NCBI GenBank assembly: GCA_029934175.1
Contig: JAOZMT010000193.1
Location: forward strand, 1-5,295
Reading direction: 5' to 3'
Source: Victivallales bacterium
GTDB taxonomy: Bacteria > Verrucomicrobiota > Lentisphaeria > Victivallales > JAUVCU01
DNA length: 5,295 nucleotides
In this document: positions 1 through 5,295 of the stretch, one piece after another
Layout of the letters: each line of letters begins with the position of its first letter
How positions within the stretch are numbered: position 1 is the stretch's first letter
The notes under the pieces: model-generated
What the model saw: the letters and a program-made list of their open reading frames with translations, nothing else
Told to the model about the DNA's origin: nothing
Databases searched by the model: none
Program-made: the position numbers and the translations under genes

Positions 1-971
1 AGTTGACTCCTATCATCATTTGCTATCATATTCTTTATTATATTCGCTAAACTTCTTCCTGTATTGCCTATTTCAAAATCAATAGTTGTTAATCCAGGAT
101 TTATATTATCTAATTCTGTTGAGTTATCAAAACAAGCAATAGAAATATCTTCTGGGATTTTTATTCCTAAATTTTGAAGAGCATATATTCCTCCCATTCC
201 CATAGCATTGTTCATATAAAAAATAGCACTAGGTCGTAAACCTTCTTCATATTTTTTTTTTGTTAAATTATATCCACTAGTAATATTATATTCCCCATAT
301 CTCCAAATCATTTCTTCTTGTATATTAATATCTTTTTCTCGACAAAAATCTAAAAATCCACTTAATCGTTTATTGCTATGCTGATCATCAAGCCCCATCA
401 TTACTGCAATATTTGTATGACCTAAATTATAAAAATGTTCTGCCACCAATCGACCGCCAGCATAATGATCAATATCAACATATAATGCATTTCTTCCAGG
501 GAAATATCTTCCTGTAACAATTGGTAAAACATTTGCAGAATTCGCAGAATCAATCAATCCTCTATATTCATCGTTATCATTCATTCCTTGAATTATCATT
601 ACAGATGCCTGATTTAGTTGGTCTTCTGTATAATATTCATTTGTTTTTATATTTGATGATGCGAATATAAATTCCCAGCCACTTTTATCTAATTCAGCTT
701 GAATTTGATTGATTAATTCTAGATTGAACTTTTCATAACCTCCTCCTCTGATTCCTCCAAAAGGATTTATTATTAAAACTTTTTTGCGAGTTTTCCTGTT
801 TGATGTTGGATTATATCCTAATTCTGCGGCTTTCGCAGTTATTCGCTTTTGATTTTCTTCACTAACTTGATATTGTTCGGTTCTTTTATTTAAAACAATA
901 GATACCATCGCAGGACTTACCCCTAATTCATCAGCTATTTTACGCATTGAAACTTTATTTCTTTTTCTCAA
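1..971 (-). CDS. LacI-family transcriptional regulator, C-terminus cut by window edge
   Basis: This is a DNA-binding transcriptional regulator of the LacI/GalR family; 323 complete codons are visible. An N-terminal helix-turn-helix covers about residues 8-28 (VSMRKIADELGVS, then PAMVSIVLN), followed by the usual ELGYNP segment at 50-55. A periplasmic-binding-protein-like effector domain runs from about residue 64 (KVLIINP) to the edge. Family landmarks include YVDIDHYAGGRLVAEHF (164-180), the LGH..IAVM strand (183-191), P..IFYMNNAMGMGGIYAL (247-265), the IPEDISIACFDN strand (272-283) and PGLTTIDF (292-299). Probably only 15-25 C-terminal residues are missing. The start is TTG at 971-969: it has AGGAG five bases upstream, lies where the family's HTH begins, and no in-frame ATG precedes it. 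A later ATG at 947-945 would cut into the HTH. The hinge between the HTH and effector domain looks unusually short and basic (RKTRKK). The effector is unknown; a sugar is usual for the family. It is divergent from the Ser/Thr kinase gene and may regulate itself and that gene. Confidence 0.95.
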   Translation of the reverse strand, partial: MRKRNKVSMRKIADELGVSPAMVSIVLNKRTEQYQVSEENQKRITAKAAELGYNPTSNRKTRKKVLIINPFGGIRGGGYEKFNLELINQIQAELDKSGWEFIFASSNIKTNEYYTEDQLNQASVMIIQGMNDNDEYRGLIDSANSANVLPIVTGRYFPGRNALYVDIDHYAGGRLVAEHFYNLGHTNIAVMMGLDDQHSNKRLSGFLDFCREKDINIQEEMIWRYGEYNITSGYNLTKKKYEEGLRPSAIFYMNNAMGMGGIYALQNLGIKIPEDISIACFDNSTELDNINPGLTTIDFEIGNTGRSLANIIKNMIANDDRSQ

Positions 972-976
972 AACAT

Positions 977-981
977 CTCCT
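977..981 (-). promoter_or_regulatory. Ribosome binding site deciding the TTG start of the LacI-type gene
   Basis: Read on the minus strand, AGGAG lies five bases upstream of the TTG at 971-969. An ATG within the spacer (976-974) is in another frame and meets a stop two codons later, so it is not the start. This site is the main support for the TTG start. Confidence 0.75.
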
Positions 982-990
982 GTTTTATTT

Positions 991-1007
991 AACTTAATGT
1001 TTAAGTT
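991..1007. promoter_or_regulatory. Perfect 17-bp palindrome, candidate operator
   Basis: AACTTAA and TTAAGTT are exact 7-bp inverted arms separated by TGT. The site lies 19 bases upstream of the TTG codon of the LacI-type gene, just outside its ribosome binding site, and so falls in the expected leader or promoter. LacI-family proteins bind palindromes of about this size and often regulate themselves, so autoregulation is a reasonable inference. Against it, the centre lacks the CG step common in operators of this family, and short A+T palindromes arise easily by chance in DNA of this composition. No convincing -35/-10 pair for the leftward gene could be picked out around it. Confidence 0.5.
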
Positions 1008-1156
1008 ACCATAAATTCTTATATTTACAAGTAATTCATTAAAAATTTAATAGTTTTTTATTATATTAAGTGTTCTATACTTTCTTATAAAAAAGTTTTT
1101 AACTTGAATGAATTTCTAAAAACAGGGATTATTTTAAAGAATAATTTAATATAAAC

Positions 1157-1185
1157 TTGATATTTCATCAATATATTAGTATATT
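1157..1185 (+). promoter_or_regulatory. Sigma-70-type promoter of the Ser/Thr kinase gene
   Basis: TTGATA (1157-1162) and TATATT (1180-1185) match the -35 and -10 consensus at four and five of six positions, with the optimal 17-bp spacing. Transcription would start near 1191-1193, giving a leader of about 25 bases before the TTG codon. The -35 box lies in a small inverted repeat, TTGAT (1157-1161) / ATCAA (1167-1171), and overlaps AACTTGA at 1154-1160. The second resembles one arm of the palindrome at 991-1007, so a regulator could act here. Confidence 0.6.
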
Positions 1186-1205
1186 TAAGCAATAATAACA
1201 TTTTT

Positions 1206-1210
1206 GGAGG
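1206..1210 (+). promoter_or_regulatory. Ribosome binding site deciding the TTG start of the kinase gene
   Basis: GGAGG, a near-perfect Shine-Dalgarno core, is followed by six bases and then TTG at 1217-1219. The first in-frame ATG (1259-1261) has no comparable site before it, so the TTG start is preferred. The extra 14 residues lie ahead of the kinase fold and do not affect its assignment. Confidence 0.8.
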
Positions 1211-1216
1211 TTTTAC

Positions 1217-3097
1217 TTGGATTTTTCAGTATTATTAAATAATAATAAAGCAGATTATATGCAAAAGCAAATAGGAAAATATAAAATTCTTAATAGCATT
1301 GGAGAGGGAACAAATGGGACTGTTTATACTGCAAATGATTACAAAGGTAACTCTTTTGCTTTAAAAATGTTGCATCCACATCTCGCAGATATTCCTGCAT
1401 ATAAAAATCGTTTTATAAATGAGGCTAAACTGGCTCAGAGAATAGCTCATCCACATGTTATTAAAGTTATTGAATTTGGACAAGAAAATGGCTGTGTTTA
1501 TGTTGTTATGGAATTTTTACAAAGTAAAACTCTTTTACAATTACTAGAAAAAGAAAACAATAAAGATATAAAAGATAAACTACCAAGAAAAGAGTATATT
1601 AATATTGTTATAAAAATACTAGAACAAATAACAGGAGTGCTACAAGCAATATATGATATCGATTATATACATTGCGACATTAAACCTAGAAATATTTTAT
1701 TGGATGAAAAAAATAATATAAAAATTTTAGATTTTGGCTTAGCGCAAAATATTGAAAAACAAGACAAATTTGAAATAGTATCTCCAAGCTATATGGCTCC
1801 AGAAGTTTATAAGAATGAAAAACTTGATATACGAAGTGACTTATATTCGTTAGGTATTTCAGCATATCAATTATTGTCAGGTCAATGTCCTTTTAATGGT
1901 CCAAGTAAAGAAGATTTTGGAAAACAACACAATAGTCATTCTTATGCTCCGCTTAATGAAATATCTGATACCCCGATTAATTTATCTTATACTATAGACC
2001 GATTACTTTCAAAATCACCAGCAAATAGACATCAAACTCCAAGCGAATTAATTGAGGACTTAAATCGTATTAAGCGTGGAGAATTACCTGTGATTGTCCC
2101 TCATAAAAAGAAAAGTAAAATATTAATTTTAATTGTAATTATTCTAATTAGTATAATTACTACTTTTACATTTTGGTTTTCTCAAGAAAAAGAAATATCA
2201 AGAACAGAGTTAGAGCTAGATAATTATATAGAACAAACTATTGCAGAGGTTAACATTCTTAATTCCAATCAAAAATATGAACAAGCAATTGAAAAACTTA
2301 ATGCAACTATAAAATATTGTTCAGGTACATCGCATTCTAATAATGAAGAATTAAAAAATCTTCGTAAAAAAATTACAGAAAATGTAACAAAATTCAATGA
2401 AACAAGAAATAATGAGATATCACAATTACGAATAATGAAAGTAGAAGAAGAAATTAAAAATAAAGAAGAGGAAAATAAAGCTAAAGACTTATTGCAAAAA
2501 CAAAAATTTGCTAATAATTTAGAAAAGGCTGAATTAAATATGTTAAATGATGATAATCTTGAAAAAAGTCAGGTTTTTTTAAACTTAGCAAGTTCATCTA
2601 TAAGTTGTGATAGTGATAGACTTGCAATAAATAAGTTAAAAGAGAAGTTAAAAATCAAGTTGAAAGAAAGAAAGGCTCAATTGGCAATTATCCCATTTAC
2701 TATTGATAAAAGTGTTATAGGAAGTATATCAGGGGAAGCTATAGCTGTTAATTTGGAATCTAAACTAAGTGAGCAATATAGATTAATAGACAGAATGCAA
2801 ACAAAAAAAATAATGCAAGAATTGAAATTTCAGACATCTGATTTTGTGGGTGGGAATATTAGTTCTTTTGGCAAATTTGCAGCAGCCAAATTTATTTTAA
2901 CAGGTTCAGTTACACAACTGGGTAAGGTAATTACAATTAATGGGAAAATTATAGATGTTAAAACTGGTGAAATCATCAAAACGGCAAATCAAGAAATATC
3001 CGATATTTCAGATATACATAATACCTTAAAACTTCTTGCTAAAGATTTTCTTGCAAAGAAAAAAGAAAAAAAGACAAAAAGTTTTTTCTTTTTTTAA
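1217..3097 (+). CDS. Membrane-anchored Hanks-type Ser/Thr protein kinase with extracytoplasmic CsgG-like C-terminal domain
   Basis: This protein of 626 residues is predicted to phosphorylate Ser/Thr residues of cytoplasmic proteins. The PknB-like kinase domain covers about 21-285. It has the glycine loop GEGTNGTV (29-36), ALK with ATP-binding Lys50, helix-C Glu69, the catalytic loop HCDIKPRN (152-159; Asp154, Lys156, Asn159), DFG (172-174), a short activation segment with SPSYMAPE (189-196), helix-F Asp208 and Arg271. All core catalytic residues are present. Cys153 replaces the usual Arg of HRD, making it a non-RD kinase. A KKKSK patch precedes one membrane helix (about 302-321), which predicts kinase in and C-terminus out. 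Residues 325-485 are charged and helical, with coiled-coil character and two TPR-like units (about 344-386 and 437-480). Residues 486-610 (LAIIPF, then YRLIDR, KFILTGSV and IIDVKTGEI) match the pattern of CsgG/FlgO/LpoB-type envelope domains; this match is from memory of family patterns. The start is TTG, backed by GGAGG. The end overlaps the convergent acyltransferase gene by 4 bp. Substrate and signal are unknown. Confidence 0.96.
   Translation: MDFSVLLNNNKADYMQKQIGKYKILNSIGEGTNGTVYTANDYKGNSFALKMLHPHLADIPAYKNRFINEAKLAQRIAHPHVIKVIEFGQENGCVYVVMEFLQSKTLLQLLEKENNKDIKDKLPRKEYINIVIKILEQITGVLQAIYDIDYIHCDIKPRNILLDEKNNIKILDFGLAQNIEKQDKFEIVSPSYMAPEVYKNEKLDIRSDLYSLGISAYQLLSGQCPFNGPSKEDFGKQHNSHSYAPLNEISDTPINLSYTIDRLLSKSPANRHQTPSELIEDLNRIKRGELPVIVPHKKKSKILILIVIILISIITTFTFWFSQEKEISRTELELDNYIEQTIAEVNILNSNQKYEQAIEKLNATIKYCSGTSHSNNEELKNLRKKITENVTKFNETRNNEISQLRIMKVEEEIKNKEEENKAKDLLQKQKFANNLEKAELNMLNDDNLEKSQVFLNLASSSISCDSDRLAINKLKEKLKIKLKERKAQLAIIPFTIDKSVIGSISGEAIAVNLESKLSEQYRLIDRMQTKKIMQELKFQTSDFVGGNISSFGKFAAAKFILTGSVTQLGKVITINGKIIDVKTGEIIKTANQEISDISDIHNTLKLLAKDFLAKKKEKKTKSFFFF
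3066..3095. terminator. Possible bidirectional terminator at the convergent gene ends
   Basis: A seven-A run followed by GA (3066-3074) can pair with TC and a seven-T run (3087-3095), giving a stem of about nine base pairs almost all A:U, with a loop containing AAAAAGTTTTT. On the plus strand it is followed by a T-rich stretch (about 3098-3117), and on the minus strand by another T-rich stretch (reading left of 3066), as expected if each transcript ends here. The stem has only one G:C pair, so it is weak by the standard of intrinsic terminators. The placement, straddling both stop codons, is the main argument. It also codes for the last residues of the kinase (KKTKSFFFF). Confidence 0.4.
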
Positions 3098-4041
3098 TTA
3101 TTTTCTCTTTTTTTCTTAGAAGAACGATTTATATCTAACCATCTGCGATGTGTCCACATCCACTGTTCTGGTGTTTCACCGATAATCTTCTCTAGTTCCG
3201 TTGTGTATAATTGCGTTATTTTTTGTATATCAAGTGATTTATCTCCAGTTGCTACATAATTTATGGGCTTAGAACAGCATAATTCAAAATGTAAATAATC
3301 ATCAATTCGTTTTAACACACATACTACAATAGGTATTTTTGTTTTCAGATGTAATGCAGCTACTGATGAATGTGTTCTTGCTGGATGATTAAAAAATATT
3401 GTTTCAACCCCATCAATACTGTTTGCATGTTGGTCAGATATAATTCCGATAGACTCCTTTGCACGAATCGCAGATAACATTGGTTTAATAGCTCCATCTT
3501 TTGGGCATATTTTATGTTTATATCGTGTCCGTTCATCATAAAAAAAATTACCAATTTTAGGATTATCAAACGGACGCATTATTGATGTTATTGGAGTGTC
3601 AGATAGTATAGAATAGGCTATTCCTGAGAATTCCCAATTCCCAAAATGAGCAGAAACTGCAATAATATTTCGTTGGTTTTCTTTGTCAAAAAAGAGTTTT
3701 TTCACTTTTTCAGATGCTTTTAAAGAGATATACTCATCTATATTATCAGATGTAATAACAGAATTTATTTTAAAAGATTCTACTAAAACTTGCGATAAGT
3801 GCAAATAACTTCTTTTAGCTAATTTTTTAGCTTCTTTATTTGTTTCTCGAACCCCAGCGTGTAAAATATGTTCTATTGTTCTAGTTCTATGTCTTTTATC
3901 TAACAAAAATGCGAGTTGTGCAATTAATTTTGCAAGTATATAAGCTAGCTTCAATGGTATTGCTTTTAGAATAAATCTTATAAATAAAAATGAAAAAAAT
4001 TCAATATTTATTATAAGCTTTGATTTGTTTTTTTTACTCAT
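3094..4041 (-). CDS. HtrB/LpxL-type lipid A acyltransferase (lysophospholipid acyltransferase family)
   Basis: This 315-residue protein is predicted to transfer a secondary fatty acyl chain onto the lipid A precursor at the cytoplasmic face of the inner membrane, late in lipid A synthesis. The length is normal for the family (about 300). The hydrophobic N-terminus (about 10-47) would anchor it. The catalytic H-x4-E motif is HFGNWE (132-137, His132 and Glu137). Other family blocks are SIMRPFDNP (153-161), IGIISDQHA (198-206), the FFNHPARTHSSVAALHLKTKIPIVV segment in 216-240, and the C-terminal PEQWMWTHRRW (291-301), which is highly typical of HtrB/LpxL. The ATG at 4041-4039 has AAGG nine bases upstream, overlapping the stop of the preceding LPS kinase gene; the 11-bp gap suggests co-transcription. 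The stop overlaps that of the Ser/Thr kinase gene on the other strand. The acyl chain length and whether it acts as LpxL, LpxM or LpxP cannot be told from the sequence, so no symbol is given. Confidence 0.93.
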   Translation of the reverse strand: MSKKNKSKLIINIEFFSFLFIRFILKAIPLKLAYILAKLIAQLAFLLDKRHRTRTIEHILHAGVRETNKEAKKLAKRSYLHLSQVLVESFKINSVITSDNIDEYISLKASEKVKKLFFDKENQRNIIAVSAHFGNWEFSGIAYSILSDTPITSIMRPFDNPKIGNFFYDERTRYKHKICPKDGAIKPMLSAIRAKESIGIISDQHANSIDGVETIFFNHPARTHSSVAALHLKTKIPIVVCVLKRIDDYLHFELCCSKPINYVATGDKSLDIQKITQLYTTELEKIIGETPEQWMWTHRRWLDINRSSKKKRENN

Positions 4042-4052
4042 ATTATATAACC

Positions 4053-5216
4053 TTAAAGATTAAGATAAATTTCATTATTTGATTCAAAAATCTTTGACTC
4101 AATATTATTTATAGAAAATCCTGCAAGATTAAGTTTTGCAAGGAACTCTCGTTCAGCATCATAATTTTTTATCTTTTGCTCTTTATTGATTTTCTCAAAA
4201 TACAATATAGAATTTGTTACATCATAAATAAGTGGTCTTTGATGTCTGATTTCATGAAATTGTAAACAGAAAGAACTCAACCAAACTCGTTCTATTATAT
4301 CATTAGGATATTCTTGTTTATCAAATATTTTTTCAAGCTTCTTTTTGTTTTTTATAATATTTGGAGATATGACGCATTGTCTATCTTGTCCTTTTCTAAA
4401 TAGAAAAATATTTTTATTTTTACCAATAACCTCTTCTACATATTTTGAATTTTTATTAAGAATTTGTTCTTCTCTTTTCTTCCAATTTTTTCTGACTTTT
4501 AAACCTGTAGACTTTAATATTGTATTCCACAAAAGTTTTGCTTTGCCTGACTTATCTGTCACTTTTGCATCTATGATAATTTGTTCAATATCTTTATTAT
4601 ACAATGCCCCTCTGAAAGTTGAAATAATTTGTAACATTTTTAAAATTTGCTTTTCAGATAATTTTTTCTGCTTAGATATACCATAAGGATCTATCATTGT
4701 TAATTCATAAGAATTTTTATCAATGATAAGGTTGCCTAAATGAAAGTCTGGATGCAAGAATTTCGCAGCAAAAAAGGATTTTAAAAACTTAGTAAATTCT
4801 TTAATAAACCTTTTTTCTTTATCTTTATTTCCTGCGACTTGTGCAAACCAAAAATCGCGTGCATTATCTGTATTAAGAACCTCTTTGGTTATAATAACCC
4901 CCTTTGAACCTTGTGACCCATATCCAATGCACTTTGGCACCTTAATATTATGTTCTTCAAGTAATGAGTAAGATACAAACTCTGATTGAACCTTTGATTT
5001 AAATATTCTTGAAATTTTTGCGATTTGTGCAATAGGAACATCGTATTTAACATAATATTTTTCATTATTAAACTTCATAATTGATACACTTCGTAAAGAA
5101 TTTTGTTTTACAACATTACAAGGTCTTTCTAAGTGTTTTAAAACAGAAGGAATAATTGCACGATTCGCAATTTCCCACTTCCAACCTTCTTCTATACATT
5201 CTGAATAATCTAACAT
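4053..5216 (-). CDS. WaaP/KdkA-like lipopolysaccharide kinase with C-terminal extension
   Basis: This 387-residue protein is predicted to phosphorylate a sugar of the LPS inner core (Kdo or heptose) on the cytoplasmic side, using ATP. It has the minimal kinase-like fold of the Kdo/WaaP family: a β-strand with ATP-binding Lys57 (YYVKYD, 54-59), a probable helix-C Glu79 in SEFVSYSLLEEHNIKVP (78-94), ITKEV (109-113) in the hinge region, the catalytic loop HPDFHLGN (155-162; Asp157, Asn162) and metal-binding Asp176 in MIDPYG (174-179). The conserved kinase part ends near 205. Residues beyond about 240 form a Lys-rich extension ending in a more conserved-looking stretch (VWLSSFCLQFHEIRH at 311-325, then LIYDVTNSILYFEKI at 329-343). 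I do not recognise this part. The ATG at 5216-5214 has AGAGGA five bases upstream. It is first in a probable operon with the lipid A acyltransferase 11 bp downstream, which supports an LPS role. WaaP, KdkA and InaA-like proteins share these motifs, so the exact sugar substrate is open. Confidence 0.85.
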   Translation of the reverse strand: MLDYSECIEEGWKWEIANRAIIPSVLKHLERPCNVVKQNSLRSVSIMKFNNEKYYVKYDVPIAQIAKISRIFKSKVQSEFVSYSLLEEHNIKVPKCIGYGSQGSKGVIITKEVLNTDNARDFWFAQVAGNKDKEKRFIKEFTKFLKSFFAAKFLHPDFHLGNLIIDKNSYELTMIDPYGISKQKKLSEKQILKMLQIISTFRGALYNKDIEQIIIDAKVTDKSGKAKLLWNTILKSTGLKVRKNWKKREEQILNKNSKYVEEVIGKNKNIFLFRKGQDRQCVISPNIIKNKKKLEKIFDKQEYPNDIIERVWLSSFCLQFHEIRHQRPLIYDVTNSILYFEKINKEQKIKNYDAEREFLAKLNLAGFSINNIESKIFESNNEIYLNL

Positions 5217-5295
5217 ACATATCCTCTTTTTTCATTAACAATTAATAATTGATTTATGTTTCATTTCTGCACCTTGAAAAATAATGATTAATTTT
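5217..5295 (-). other. Upstream region of the LPS kinase operon
   Basis: This A+T-rich stretch holds the LPS kinase ribosome binding site (AGAGGA, 5227-5222) and a perfect 13-bp palindrome, CAATTA-A-TAATTG (5239-5251). No convincing promoter is visible. One minus-strand frame is open from the window edge to a TAA at 5237-5235 and would encode 19 residues ending in IINC. It could be the tail of a preceding gene in the same operon, but this is too short to judge. Confidence 0.35.

Noticed and set aside
972..1080. A -35/-10 pair for the LacI-type gene on the minus strand
   Set aside because: Several weak A+T-rich boxes (for example TTGTAA near 1030) can be paired only with poor partners or spacing, so no promoter call is justified.
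1091..1107. AAGTT-TTT-AACTT as a second copy of the operator
   Set aside because: Its arms are in the opposite (inside-out) order from the palindrome at 991-1007, so it is not the same site; only the AACTTGA half resembles an arm.
1128..1145. Inverted repeat ATTATT / AATAAT with a 6-base loop in the intergenic region
   Set aside because: Purely A+T arms of this size are expected by chance here; no U-run follows and no gene ends nearby that would need a terminator.
3360..3569. Minus-strand open frame of 69 codons
   Set aside because: It lies wholly inside the acyltransferase gene in another frame, and the acyltransferase frame carries clear conserved motifs over the same bases.
4345..4686. 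Plus-strand open frame of 113 codons rich in Phe, Ile, Ser and Cys
   Set aside because: It is antisense to the LPS kinase gene. Its hydrophobic make-up is what the complement of Lys/Asn/Glu-rich coding DNA gives, and no ribosome binding site or promoter stands out.
5235..5294. Possible tail of a preceding minus-strand gene (19 residues ending IINC)
   Set aside because: Another minus-strand frame is also open from the edge, and 19 residues in A+T-rich DNA cannot be told from chance; sequence beyond the right edge would decide.

Overview
The window is strongly A+T-rich and carries four protein-coding genes of a diderm (Gram-negative-type) bacterium. The lipid A/LPS genes imply an outer membrane. 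A Hanks-type Ser/Thr kinase with a large extracytoplasmic part, next to a LacI-type regulator, in low-GC DNA with lipid A genes, suggests the PVC superphylum (for example a Lentisphaerota/Victivallales-like lineage). That placement is inference; no marker gene is present to prove it. I see no rRNA, tRNA, CRISPR array, insertion sequence or phage gene.

Layout. (1) Bases 1-971, minus strand: a LacI-family regulator that runs off the left edge and lacks only its extreme C-terminus. It starts at TTG, so a search for ATG-initiated complete ORFs misses it. (2) Bases 972-1216: a 245-bp divergent intergenic region. It holds a perfect 17-bp palindrome just upstream of the regulator, and a good sigma-70-like promoter plus strong ribosome binding site for the rightward gene. 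(3) Bases 1217-3097, plus strand: a membrane-anchored Ser/Thr protein kinase. A cytoplasmic kinase domain is joined by one membrane helix to a helical/coiled-coil stalk and a C-terminal domain resembling the CsgG/FlgO/LpoB-type envelope fold. (4) Bases 3094-5216, minus strand: a probable two-gene operon, transcribed leftward, of a WaaP/KdkA-like lipopolysaccharide kinase followed after 11 bp by an HtrB/LpxL-type lipid A acyltransferase.

The Ser/Thr kinase and the acyltransferase converge and overlap by 4 bp (TTAA, giving both stop codons), inside an A-run/T-run inverted repeat that may terminate transcription in both directions.

How they may work together: the two minus-strand genes very likely act on the lipid A/inner-core part of LPS at the inner membrane. 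The Ser/Thr kinase may sense something in the periplasm through its CsgG-like domain, and the LacI-type protein may control itself and possibly the kinase from the shared intergenic region. A link between kinase signalling and LPS modification is suggested only by adjacency and is not shown by the sequence.
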